From Stachybotrys elegans (Eukaryota; Ascomycota; Sordariomycetes; Hypocreales; Stachybotryaceae), in contig JAGPNK010000015.1 of assembly GCA_020746835.1 (NCBI GenBank), positions 372,001 through 436,000 on the forward strand: 64,000 bases of DNA, in the 5' to 3' direction. Positions within the stretch are counted from its first letter, which is position 1. Each line of letters starts with the position of its first letter. The position numbers and the translations under genes are program-made. The notes under the pieces were generated by a model. The model made no database searches. It saw only the letters and a list, made by a program, of their open reading frames with translations, and was not told the DNA's origin. This document shows, piece after piece, positions 1-12,736 of the stretch.

Positions 1-1250
1 ACTAAGGTCCCTGCCTGCTAGCATTAAAAAGATAAGGCAGGCCTTACAGCAGTAGGCCTTATAGTAGTAGCAGGGCTTGCAGTAGCAGTAGGGCTTGCAG
101 CAATAGGGCTTGCAGCAGTAGGGCTCATAGTAGTAGGGCTTGTAGCAAGGGAAAAAGCATAAAGCTGCTCCTGATATAATAAGAGCTCTAAACCCTATAT
201 AAGCTGTAGTGGTTTTTCTACTATCTAGGCTGCTGGTAGTTATCTATTATATCTTCCTTAATAATCTCTTTTTATTACTATACCTTTTCTAGGCTTTTAA
301 AAGTTAAGGGATAGCTGCTATAGGCACTATCTAGGTTAACTATAGTATCTATAAGCTCTTTATTATAGCTAAGTAGTAAGACTATACTAGAAAGTATTAG
401 GCTTTTAATTATATTAAGGCTATAGCTATACTAGATAGCTAGGTATATTAGGAAAAAGAGTCTTAACTATATAACTAATAGAAAAATATATACTAATTTT
501 TTATTTAATTTTTAAGGTTAATTAAATTGTATAGAAAGATAATACCCTTGTGATAGTATTATTAATAGTGTTTATAGAGAATAAATTTATCTATTAAATT
601 TACTAATAGCTCTTTATAATAATAGTATAGTTATACTCTATCTACTATAAATTTAGCCCTAATCTAGTCAAGGAACTTCCTATACTAGAGGCTATAGCTA
701 TCTATAATAAAAAATAAATGCTATAGATATAGAGGATTAACTATAGGTTATAGAAGGTTTTAACTATTAGAACTATAGGGGGGGTGGTAGGCAATAGCCT
801 AGACCTTTCTGCTTAAAGTAGCCCTTATTAATAGCTATTTATTATAGTAGCAGGCTCTAAAGCCCTTGCTATAGCCTCTATATAGGGTATAAAGGCTATA
901 GTAGTAATGCTTTATTAATAACCTTATTGTTTTATATAGGAAGACTAGAGATATAAGGAAGCTCTTTAAGGCTAGAGATACTATAGTTATTCTATTATAG
1001 TATAATTATATTAATAGAGAGAAAAGCAGCTGTTATTTAGACTATTAGGGGCTTTAGGTAGGTAAGGTATAGTAATAAGGTGTCTAGTGCAGTTAGATGC
1101 CCCTAGGTTAGGTTAGCAGGAATAGTATTAAGCCCACGATAATATAGAAGGGTTATAATGTATATAATGTAGCTCTATATACCTGGTAGGAATGCTAGGA
1201 CTTCTATTATAGTCTAATTTCTTAGGAAACTGAAGTTACTATTTTTTTCT
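1..1250. repeat. AT-rich, TpA-rich repeat block, probably RIP-degraded
   Basis: The first ~150 bases hold short imperfect tandem units built on gcagtagggctt. The rest, to about 1250, is AT-rich with very many TA steps (ctatag, ttataa, tatagtag) and few CA or TG steps, and no long reading frame on either strand. This composition is what repeat-induced point mutation leaves of a transposon or duplicated sequence in filamentous ascomycetes. I cannot recognise the original element. Composition becomes ordinary after about 1250. Confidence 0.7.
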
Positions 1251-2836
1251 GTATTTTTATTGGTCAAAAACCCTGTCTGTGACAAGCTTGCTGCTCCTTG
1301 ACACTCAAAGGGATATAGTAGTGATCCCTGGCGGTCGCGCATCCATTCCCCCATGAATTATAAATCAGGCGCGGCGATTGTTCTTGAAATGACTGTTGGA
1401 TGATCATACATGCTGAAAGCGAAGCGAGTGATATCCGGTATACTATGCCACTTGGCCTGCCTCAAGAAATGTTATCCAGCCAGTACCCTGTATACTCACC
1501 ATGCTTTCTATTTGACAAATGTGGCGAACTATGCCCTAAACATAGAGCTCAGATCTTTGCTGACATTCGACTTGGACCTCCAAAGCGGTGTTTGTGTTCC
1601 AGTGCGGCCATCCTCTCTCATCATCACTGCTCTTGTATCGCGACGACATAGTGAATCCCCCGTGATTAGAGCAATAAAGCGGGAAGAAGGCCGCCCTCAC
1701 AGCCCAGAGCTCGACCGCCATGTCTTGCTCTGTCCCAAGTCGATTCACCGCTTGGTTACTGCCGGGGCCCACACATTCCAGAGATCTTCCCTTCAAATCG
1801 TCCCAGGCAGCAGATGCCCAATGTTCATATGCCCTCGTCCATTCAGCTCTCTCGGCGAAGCCTGAGTGTTGAGCACCCGTAGGGCCTGTTGTGTACCGAG
1901 GTACCTGATCTGGGTCAGCATCCGCCTCGAGGGCTGTTGGTATCGTGAGGAAGGCGCAACTTGCTCACCCTTCACCCCCGACACTCCTCCACCTACCATT
2001 AACACATTCAGAGTCGGCCATTATGAATAAACTAAACAATGAACTTACCAATGCCAAGTATGACACCTCGAGAGCTGAATGTACTTCGTGTTGACAGTCT
2101 ATCTAAACCCATCTGAGGGTTGAAAGAGGTGTTAGCGGACCTTTTTTTTGACATTCATTCGTGCGCGACCACATGCCTGGAATGGCAATTATGAGAAGTA
2201 AAAGAGAAAGAAACGACGTGCCTTTCAAAAGGGATGGCATCCCTTTTATAGATGCGGGCAAGTCACTGGCTTTTCCTCTGGCGCTCGCGGAGGTTTCCTA
2301 GACCTGTCGGCTGTACCAAAGTGGTAACGTACTTTTGGTGGTTGCGTATGTACCTCCATTTGCGACCGTGAACGAGCAGAAGTACCCTGAAGTACAAATC
2401 TCAGTGCCAGAAGTACCAACAGCTCCTTCTTCAACGCATAATGGCCGTGTGGTCAACCGCTCTGTCCGCATCCAGGAGACACACGGCGTGTGCCTTCCCC
2501 CACCCATTTCAGGGGTACATACACCCGCTGCAGATCTGCTAGACACTCAATGTCTCCTCATACACCCGAGGGGCCAGAGCTCAAGGTTTAATCCGATGCG
2601 CCACTAGATGGGCATATCTGGGCAGTGATTGAGAAGCCAAGGGCCAGGTTTCCCTTCAGGCCAAACACCAGACTATGAAGTACCGACATTTCATTCCGGT
2701 ATAGCCCCATAAATCTCTTGATGAGTATTCCCTCTTCTACATTCGTATTGCACGTGAGGTGTTGGAAAAAGGACAAATGTTTGCTGCAGGAGGACTAGCT
2801 TCCAGATCGCTGTTACACATATTCTTCTTGCGCACC
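1251..2836. other. no gene recognised
   Basis: Composition is normal here. Open frames up to about 150 codons occur (for example 1410-1865 on the plus strand) but overlap each other on both strands and show no domain, codon bias or splice structure that I recognise. The part just before 2837 would be the former promoter of the lectin-fold pseudogene. Confidence 0.5.
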
Positions 2837-3734
2837 ATGTCGTCCAGTAGGCCAAGCTTCGAATCCGTCACCGATATCGATCCAAATGCTTGGTATCAAA
2901 TATTGGAGGGGCGCGTCGATGAGCGCAATTACGAGAATTTCACCTCGTCCTTCATCGTGTCCGACCGTGAAGCTGTTTCCGTCTTTGTATCCCAGACCAT
3001 TTTTCACTACTGGCAATTCCAGCCCGTGGATACCGACGAGCACGAAGCCCGTTATGCGCTGATATGTTCCGATACGGGCATTCACATGCAGCTCTCGGTA
3101 TGCTACAATCCGGATGAAACCGACGAGGGTCGTACATAACCATGTGTCACCGACTCGCATGGTGGAGATGAGCAGAAGTGGGAGATTGCAGATTGGGGAG
3201 ACGGCACATATCGCTTCGTCAATGTGCGAAACGGGTCTGACAAGTGAATAGATGTCCATCAAGGCAGCCCGCCGTTCATGAGCAACAATATTGACACGGA
3301 TGTGGAGCAAGTTGCGCAACATTGGCTCACGACGAGCGTGAGCAACGTTAATGAAGTCGATTTCCCCCCTGTCTTTAGCCAGGTAAGCTGTTGCACCCGT
3401 TCACTGCTCTCGTTTGTAGTCACACGCAATGCTGACCTTGGATGAACCACAGGTACCGTCAACCTCAACGTCAGAAGTTTCGACAACGGAGACTAGCCCA
3501 TCCACGACCGACTCGGCCAACCCTGGCGGCCCAACGAACACTGGCAGTAACGTTCTTGTAGGGAGGATGGTACTGCGTGGGGTTCCCCGGGATCAAATCA
3601 TCAGCGGACTAGCTGATTTGGTAGTAGTTGTCGCCATCCACATATCGCAAGCCGAAGCGCAACACAGTATCCAAAGGAACTACAATGCACCCAGACACCT
3701 TTTGATGCAGGAGCTGGCCGAATTATCGTCTTAG
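2837..3734 (+). pseudogene. pseudogene of a ricin-B-type beta-trefoil membrane protein
   Basis: From the ATG at 2837 the translation begins MSSSRPSFESV and runs into a fold I recognise from fungal ricin-B-lectin-like membrane proteins: WYQI near residue 16, a HYWQFQPV block, a QKWEIADWG block and a YRFVNV block. These carbohydrate-binding-type proteins are not the enzymatic toxin chain. The frame is cut by TAA at 3137-3139 and by TGA at about 3242-3244, both inside conserved blocks, while similarity continues beyond each. A phase-0 intron (GTAAGC at 3383, CAG ending 3452) leads to a Ser/Thr-rich stalk and a short tail ending in TAG at 3734. The hydrophobic membrane segment expected after the stalk is not clear. 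The first stop fits a C-to-T change in a CpA step, as RIP produces. The gene is dead unless the stops are read through. Confidence 0.75.
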
Positions 3735-4230
3735 TCTAATCATCAGCACAGCTCAGAAACGCTCAGTGACTGGGAGCCCTGGATGCGACAAGTGCAATGA
3801 TGAAGGGTCCATAATACTACTTTTGAGCATGAAGGGGAAAATCTCGGGTAGGCCATGAGGTCGAAACAACGACAAGCGTGTCCTTGCCTTGAAGATTGAG
3901 GAGATTATTATAAGAGAGGTCGAATGTTCTTGGGATGTAGTGGGTGTGAATGGGCTTCATAGGAGGGTACAATGCACTAGTACTGCATTCACGTGCTATA
4001 CCATATAAAGAAAGTTCTTTGTCATCTCGTTAGACTGGGTAGTAATAGTTATGCATAGCTGCCTAACAAGCTGATTCATCAACCACTTCCTGGTCAAAAC
4101 CCAGACGAATCCTAACTTGGCATTTGATCGTGTGAGATTATCTTTGCATTTGTCGAATATCAAAGTACAAGCAGCTCTGTGCCATTTCTAGAGTCTCTTT
4201 GAAGCAGGACTATCAACCCAACCAGAGACT
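3735..4230. other. intergenic, nothing recognised
   Basis: About 500 bases between the lectin-fold pseudogene and the CorA-like gene. It should contain the promoter of the CorA-like gene. I see no open frame, repeat or RNA gene. Confidence 0.5.
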
Positions 4231-6545
4231 ATGTCAACACCTTGGGAACAGTTTCCCCAAATCCGAACTCATGTCCAAGCTGACTCAGGCTCCAAAGACG
4301 ATGATGGCTGGCTTGATACGAATAAGCAGCTTTTCAAGCTGCTCAAAGACGTTCAAGAAAAGCAGAACGAGTATCTTGCTCTGAAGCGAAATAGGTGGAA
4401 GTCGATTGATTATTCCCGCATCGCTCGATCCCTCTTGGAACAGCCTGGAGACATGTGGCCAAGACTCCGGTCATTGCACGTCTGCAATTGCCTTACAGAC
4501 CGCAGCGACATATCTGTTGGGGAAGAATTCTTTACAAATCTCCTCAACTTGGAGCACATTGTTGACGACATAAGGAAGGAATTGGCGATTTGGGTTACAG
4601 ATACAGCGCGAACCAATATTGCCGCCTTGGTTGACCTCACGAAGAGAATTGACGAGGGAAGCGAAGTCCAGCTCCCATGGGCGAAGAGATACTTGGGAAT
4701 CAGAAAGGGTGCTTACGGTAGCTATGTCATTCATGCCAAACTGAGCACCAACTTTGACCACCCCTTCATTTTTCAACCACACTTGGATGGGGAGGTAATG
4801 AAATCATTTCAATACCTATACGTTTTGATACTGACGACAGCGGGGCTGCCATTTAGATCGCTGACCACGAAGGAGGGTCAAGCATTCAAACACAACCAGC
4901 TTGCGGTAAATTTGTGTCTGTGGCAATTCACCTGGCATACTCGACCTAGAACAAGAACCTAATCCATGAGCTAGACAGTCACCTTACCGTCGGCCCCAAA
5001 TTCATGTCCATCGCATTGGAGGATGCGCTTGGTATACTTTGCTTCAGTCGGACTGAGCACCTCGACCATTCTCGGCTCTTGGACAGTCACATTAGACAAT
5101 GGCGCGAGCGACTGCCCACAGATCTGGTACTACCTATTGAAAGGTGTTCAGCTAAAGTATCATACATAGCCAGTGTTGCAATGATTTACCAAATGCGTTG
5201 TTTTGTCGTTGCCCACCCGGGTCAAGGGGCTGGGCCAATGAAGCCACCGGAGCCAGCGCTTCGGTGTCTTCGTGACGAGGTAACATTCAGAGGATTCTAC
5301 GGCGACTCACGCATTAGGTTGGTTGAGGAACGCTACACCACGTTCCTCCATATGCTCCCAGTTTACGTTCCCGTCGGCCACTTTGGCTTACTCACGATTT
5401 CCGACCAGAATAACCCGCATAATTTGCTTAAACACCATCAAAAAGTGTCTGAGAACTCACTTTTTGATGGTATTTATGCAAATTGTCCAGACCCGGAGGA
5501 TCAAGTGCCATGGAGAAGGTATGGCCTTGAGCTTGCTGGGCTCTGCACCGGAGTTTCCATGTTTCAATTCCAAATTTGCATTTTCATCGACACGTGGGAG
5601 ACAAACTGGAGTCACACTATCAAGTGTATTGACGAGATGGTTATTTTGAAGGTAATGCTATCGGAGTTGGCGTTGAACTAGGCTAAAGAATGTAGCTCGA
5701 GACCCTCGATGATGATAGCCGTCTGAGGAGGCTGGTACTTGAGAATGATGACGACGCCGCTGTCTTATACTTCAAAGTTCTTCAGTCCTTGAACTTCTTT
5801 TCGGACACGATACGGTCTGCGGAGAGTTATATCGATGATGTCTCGGCTGCGAGCAGCCATGAGTTGTTTCGTCACGACTGGTCCAACGACGAAACAGCCC
5901 AGGCCAAGGAAAATACCAAGGAAGATACCAAAAGAGTTCTGGATTATAACTGGGCCATAGTCAAGAAGCGACAGCACGAAGCGTCATCGAGGATTCTACA
6001 GAAGTTAGAGAGAACAACAAATGAAGTCAAGAGTCTTCAAAGTGGTGTGAGTAGTGCTAATTAACCAATATGATAAATCACTTACACTTAACAGCTTTTT
6101 AATGTGCAATCCATTACTGCCGCCCATAAGTCATTGCAGGAAACTCAAAAGAGTATTACGCTTAACAGGTACCTCCTGGTATTCACAATTGTCACTATCA
6201 TCTTCCTTCCTCCAACGTTCGCCGCGGTGAGTCCTCTGATTAGCCACGAGTGAAATGTGGACTATGCAATAATTCTTGTTACATACGCAATAGACGTTCT
6301 TCGGGATGGATGCCTTCAGCTTAGATACCGACCAAGCTACGAGAAGGCTGTTTTGGACAGTGTTTGGGGTTCTTAGTGGCGTCACATATGTATTGTCTGC
6401 TATTGGGCTCTTTGGATCTCACCTTCTAGCTACCAAACGAGAGCAGTTGGTGGGTCAGATAAGACAACAGTGGGAGGGACTTGCCCGAAGGTTTAGAGAA
6501 AGGCCAAATCAAACACGCTCGGCGGGTAGTGATGGCGAAGCATAG
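4231..6545 (+). CDS. CorA-like transmembrane protein, six exons
   Basis: The exons I can join are 4231-4794, 4857-4905, 4975-5651, 5696-6046, 6095-6226 and 6294-6545, giving 674 residues in a continuous frame. The intron at 4906-4974 has a CTAAT branch site and removes an in-frame TAG at 4947-4949. The C-terminal ~100 residues look like the membrane end of fungal CorA-like divalent-cation channels: a helix ending QKSITLNRYL, a hydrophobic segment (LLVFTIVTIIFLPPTFAA), the loop TFFGMD, then a second hydrophobic segment (VLSGVTYVLSAIGLF). True CorA channels carry GMN at this loop; here it is GMD, so Mg2+ selectivity is doubtful. The N-terminal 500 residues are soluble and I do not recognise a domain there. 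Such proteins are common in accessory regions of Pezizomycotina, with mostly unknown roles. Confidence 0.75.
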
Positions 6546-6617
6546 GCCGAGGTAGTTTGGTTTACCCTGCTCAAAGTGGCAGTTTCTTCTTTTCTCTGTT
6601 GGCATCCGCCACTCAAC

Positions 6618-7052
6618 ATGAAGGCGACTACCACTATTTCTGTTGCCGCTTCCGTAGCAAACGTGTTTGCTAGCCACGTCATCTTCTAACAGCTCTACGT
6701 GAATGGTGAAGATCAGGCTAGCACTTGTGTCCGCATGCCTCGTCCAATTCCCCGATTGGGGATCCTACCTCCAACAACATGCGCCTGCAACGCCAACCCT
6801 GCCTTCTCCAGCACCACCTGTGGCATCAAGACGACACCATCACTGTTGATACGCACCAACGCAACGACCGCAGCTGCTCCAAAGAGGTCATCGGTGGAGC
6901 CACCGCGTTCCAGCCATGATATACCTTGGGTCGACGATGCTTCTACCGCTGACGGCCCTGGCAAGTTTTATGGCCTCAGTCGGCTTCAGCTCGGTCTAAA
7001 CAACAGCAGCTACATCCCGGTGCTCAAATCAGGCGGTCAGGTCTGCAATTAA
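6618..7052 (+). pseudogene. pseudogene of an AA9 lytic polysaccharide monooxygenase
   Basis: From the ATG at 6618 there is a signal peptide (MKATTTISVAASVANVFAS) followed directly by His, the position of the N-terminal copper-binding His of AA9 (formerly GH61) secreted oxidases that cleave cellulose. A TAA at 6687-6689 interrupts the frame right after HVIF, where the family usually has Gln. Family blocks then appear in alternating frames: LYVNGEDQASTCVRMP, SSNSPIGDPTSNN, CNANPAFSSTTC, DDTITVDTHQ and VDDASTADGPGKFY. At least three frameshifts are needed to connect them. The C-terminal half, with the second copper His, is missing. The TAA fits a CpA to TpA change. Confidence 0.8.
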
Positions 7053-7366
7053 GGAGCGCTCATTGGCGACAATGACGCCTGGTCAAGCCTCTATTCAAGT
7101 ATTGACTCTCCATGAACAACATGATCTAATAATAGTGTGAAAGCTTAGACATTACACCATGTCAGGTCATTGCTCCGATAGCACCCTTTTGACACATATT
7201 TTATCCTTCAGCTTTCATCTTACACTCCCAGTTAGCACGCTGGAATAGCTATTCGCGCGGGAATCTCCACGGGAGATCATATATAAAGGACTGATACTAT
7301 GATTACGGACTTAGTTACATGGGCTTGGCTCTCGGTACCTTTGGTGCAAGACGAAATGTGTGAAGG
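7053..7366. other. intergenic, nothing recognised
   Basis: About 310 bases between the AA9 remnant and the 3' end of the old yellow enzyme gene on the other strand. It contains a TATATAAA stretch near 7280, but no gene on the plus strand starts nearby. Confidence 0.4.
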
Positions 7367-8843
<1,477 letters not shown>

Positions 8844-10203
8844 TTGGGGAGGATGTGGTCGACTGTGTGCCGTTACGGTCTTGTTGGAAAGAAAGTGCAA
8901 GATGTGAGCTATATAGTTTTCATGCCATCTATTTAGATTATGACGTTTTGCATGAAATTTCTTACCAGAACCTGGCAATAATTACGTGGCAATCTCGTGT
9001 CGATTTCATTTCTGCTGCATCGAGCACTTCCATGACGCAAGACATATGGCATGCAAGTGCTTCGACCCGCAATGGATCTCGGCTAGCAGCACGTCCGATG
9101 CTCGCTTGTGGATTCATGAAGAAGACCCTGCCGGCAGAGACATTCGGCAAAAGCGCGGTAAATCACGAGGCCTGGTCTGTCTCCAGCATACTCCGTACAC
9201 TCCATGAACGTCTCCATCATATCATTCCCCAGTGGGAGCCACTTGGAAACAGGATACCCCGCCGTCTAAGAAGCAACCTTGATCTCGAGATAGCACCTGT
9301 GTTGATCTGTCAAGGTCTAAGTCTGATACATAGGTAAGTTCGTCAGGATAAGGTCCAAGTTGTCCTGAACAATGCAGGGAAATCTTTGGCTCTTCTTCAA
9401 AAACTGCAAGCCTCTTTCGTCGAAACATGCTAGCCATTTCAAGGCGGGTCTGCATTCTCTGAGCCCAGTGCTGATAAAGGGCAAATTATGTTAGGTGTAT
9501 CCGACCCTGGAACGGAGCCAGCTCGGCTTGCCTGCGTATCAAATCAAAATTCTCCCTCTACAGTTGTATTTCATAATCCCACGTGCCTCTCTGTCGGTTA
9601 TCATGTTTCGTCTGTGGCAGTCCAATAGACGAGTCAGAACACTTGCCAGACTGAATGGGCCACTTTCGCGCTATTTACACCGTCCTCAAAGACTGGAATG
9701 CTGCCCAATTGTCCAAGGAGAGCCCAAAGATTACCAGACTCAGATTTAATTCCAGTTGACCAGTCGATAAGGAAGGCCATTACGCACCTCGACGTGACCG
9801 AGCCGACAATCGACGGAGATTATATCAAGATACTCCTATGTACCAGATATTTCGGCGAGCCATATCCGCCTCCTCTACCCTTGACGCCACAGCCTGTCTA
9901 TAGGGGTATCCCTTACACGCGAGCTGCTGGACCTTGTTGGAGAATAACTGCTTACGAATACGATCAGAGCCAGCAGCTTGTATCCAGGCCTTGTTCGACC
10001 TCTGTAGGTCGCAACCAATATGTTCGGGCACGATTGACTGGGTTCCCGACTATGACGGGCTCTATGATCAACAACCGAGCCCTAACGAGCTACAGCCGGG
10101 CGAGTTTATAAGTCACCTAGAATGAATCGACACTCCCGACAGCAATTCTCACCACGATGCACGTCATCTCCCAGAGCTGAAACCTCTCACCGAAACCCCC
10201 AAC
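8844..10203. other. 1.4 kb without a supported gene
   Basis: This holds the promoter side of the old yellow enzyme gene and a stretch from about 9600 to 10125 with partly coding-like open frames on the plus strand (9698-10111 and 9934-10125 in different frames). Their translations, such as TIDGDYIKILLCTRYFGEP and DLCRSQPICSGTIDWVPDYDG, look like pieces of a decayed gene, but I cannot name a family. Confidence 0.4.
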
Positions 10204-11049
10204 GTGTATTTCAGACCACCAACTGCCACGGAGTATGAAATGGCCAGGCCCGCATCTGCAATTCAGAGCACAGACCCATTTCACTCCTTACCAGTGGAAA
10301 TCGCCGCCGAGATCATGGTCCTTCTGAAAACAAGTGATGCTGCTAGCCTTAGACTCGCGTCGAGGAGTTTTGCAAACACACCTTTGCTGGACTGTTTTTT
10401 GTCGATCACGGTTTGACAGAGGCAAGGAATTCTCTTACCTCTTCGAACATGCTTCATGTCAGCATGTTCCTGAAAGACAGTTGTTCGAGGCAGCAAAGGC
10501 ATCTCGGCATCTCGGCATCTCGGCATCTCCCTGCCATGAGAAAACCGATAACGTGTCTGGTCACTTGCTTCCTTTCTTAGCGACCTAACCGAGACCAAGT
10601 TGGAGTTGTCGCATTGTAAGAGGACACCGTGCCAATCCTTCTCTGAGCCTAATGCCAGTCCCTACAGTGGTAAATGGCAAATTGCTCAAGACGCCATTTC
10701 CGAAGCAGGGAAGCCTATTACATTCTCGGAAGGCTCTCGATCACTATACGAGAGACTGGTCTTCCCGAAAGCCTTGACTCATGTGGGCCGTGTATCCTTC
10801 GTCCGCATTGGCGACAGGCGTTATGTTGCTGGCTTCAGAATGATGCAACGCAACGGACATGTTGTGGAGATTGGCTATCGACAAGCCGATGGGGGAGCCG
10901 AAATTTCATGGCCCGCCAATGTTCCAGAGACCATATGGCTTTCTAGATTTGAAGTTGCACCGGGTCCTGAGGGTATTCGAGCACTGAGGTATCTCTCTTC
11001 GTGCAACATATGGTCTGATTGGATTGGGGAGCATGAAAGCCTCCCCTAG
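10204..11049 (+). pseudogene. pseudogene of an F-box protein
   Basis: The first frame (10204-10416) contains an F-box: FHSLPVEIAAEIMVLLKTSDAASLRLASRSFANTP in one stretch near residues 26-60. F-box proteins present substrates to SCF ubiquitin ligases. After about 10395 the similarity moves to another frame (RSRFDRGKEFSYLFEHAS) and then, from about 10580 to 11049, to the first frame again, with a well-preserved C-terminal domain of Sordariomycete F-box proteins (ALTHVGRVSFVRIGDRRYVAGF, then GIRALRYL). An 8-bp tandem repeat (gcatctcg, four copies at 10499-10530) sits between the two halves and could have caused a frame change. No GT-AG intron joins the parts cleanly, so I call it broken. Confidence 0.7.
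10499..10530. repeat. 8-bp tandem repeat, four copies
   Basis: Unit gcatctcg repeated four times, the last with one change, inside the F-box pseudogene. An 8-bp unit shifts the frame whenever the copy number changes by one or two. Confidence 0.9.
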
Positions 11050-11270
11050 TGACGGAGCCATCAACGGGGTTTTTGGAATGTTGGTAAGTGCTGTTGGCAT
11101 ATTCATGGTGTGTGTTTTTCAGCGAGTGCGCGGTAGAAAATTAAGTGCTTGGGCCATGCTCCCTCGGCTCAGCCTACCTCAAGCTTACACTCGCAACCTG
11201 AGATATGGAAGAAATGCAGTATCATTAGGCCGTCTCGGAGTGTAATATTACCAACTTATGCTCTAGGTAT

Positions 11271-12530
11271 TTATACATAACCTTGCATAACCGCAGCTTC
11301 TGCATTCATGATAGATGCACCTGCAGCCCCAAGGATAGTGTTGTGACTTAATGCAACAAACATGAAATCAAAAACTCCGCTTGGATCGGGCCTAATTCTT
11401 CCGATACTGACTGCAAACCCTCCTTCAGCATTTCGATCCAAGCGTGGCTGAGGACGATCAGGCTCGTCATGAACAACAATAGCACGCTTAGGAGCAGAAA
11501 AACAACCGAGGGTTTGAGCATCAGACGTGTACTCTTTCAAAGCCGCCCGGACTTGGTCCAAAGTTGGTGCAGGCCGTTTGGTAAAACGCACCGAGACACA
11601 TAAAAGATGACCATCGAGAACAGCTACACGGTTGCACGCAACAGCCATGGGTATAGACTGATTGACAATGCTGGCTGATGGATCCTCTTGAAAATTTCCT
11701 AGAATCTTGCAGGCTTCAGCCTGGATCTTTTCTTCTTCTCCTGCAATGTAAGGAATTACATTGTCAAGGATATCCAAGCCTTTATATTATCAGTATTCTG
11801 CTTTCATTCGAATATGTGCAATGAATAGACCTACCTGGAGTGCCAGGATACCCGGCGCCCGAAATCGATTGCAAAGAGCAAACGCTGGCTTGATCGATAG
11901 AGCCCAATTTCTGAAGGGCTGCAAATGCCACCACAATGCCGACAACTAGATAGCATAGTCAGAATGATGCCCATATAGTTGAAATATATATACATACCGG
12001 CACAATTGCTATTACAGACCAAGAATCCTTTCTGTCGTCCGTAATGCTCACGTTGGGCAGGAATCATTTGAAGGTGTGAGAGGTTAACAGTTGGAACCAT
12101 CAATGGTACAAACGGAGCCATTCGATGATTTCAAGCGTTCGAGAAGATGGCAAAGTCGGCTTGAAGAAACGCCGTTTCAATTTCCCCAGCCACAGATGAA
12201 TCAAGGCCGGAAAAGACGATTTCACAGTCTGGATAGGATGATGGCGTGCATGGCCGGACAATCATATCTGCGACATTCGGAGGCACTGGCGTGGGATGCT
12301 GCCAATGAATGACACTAGCATATCGCTTTCCTGCTGACTTTGCAGATGCCCCGACTGCTACCAGTTCCAGAAACGGATGGTTTTCTAAGAGCTGTACAAA
12401 CCGAGTTCAGACTGCGCCAGTCGCGCCGAGAATTGCTAACATGAATTAATACCATGGTTTATAGTGAGAAACCAAGGGGCTTAAGTTAGCACGAACCGCA
12501 TTTTTTCTTTGTGGCACTTGGTGTTGCCAT
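11271..12530 (-). pseudogene. pseudogene paralogue of aspartate-semialdehyde dehydrogenase
   Basis: The translation matches fungal aspartate-semialdehyde dehydrogenase (Hom2), the second enzyme of the Thr/Met pathway from aspartate. Exons on the minus strand are 12530-12497 (MATPSATKKKC), 12435 to about 12005, about 11946-11835, and 11777-11271, with GT-AG junctions that keep the frame. Visible blocks are the NADP-binding ILGATGAV, the catalytic-Cys motif CNSNCA formed at the end of exon 2, and the C-terminal [16 protein letters not shown]. Two in-frame TGA codons inactivate it: one replaces the residue after GATGAV (about 12406) and one lies between SNA and NHRMAP (about 12128). Both fall in conserved blocks and no intron can remove them. 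The cell should carry a functional copy elsewhere, since the pathway is essential for prototrophy; this is a decayed duplicate. Confidence 0.8.
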
Positions 12531-12736
12531 TTTTGTGTCTATGATAGATATCTAACACGGCTGTAGATGATCCTTGGCTGGGGAGGGGTGTTGTAAATTG
12601 AAAATTGAAAAACTTTATCCTGGTTCCCCTCACGGATGGTCACACTCCGGGTTGTTGAAAAATGTACGACTAAAGGTACCAATGAGATGCACTTATTAGG
12701 GGACTACTAAGTAAAGGGCCCGTTGTTTGGAGAGCC

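Noticed and set aside
2540..2630. Short tRNA- or SINE-like stretch (ggtttaatccgatgcgcc)
   Set aside because: It lacks a paired acceptor and anticodon arm on either strand, so no RNA gene can be supported.
4947..4949. In-frame TAG in the CorA-like gene, first read as a premature stop
   Set aside because: An intron at 4906-4974 with a CTAAT branch removes it and keeps a continuous frame.
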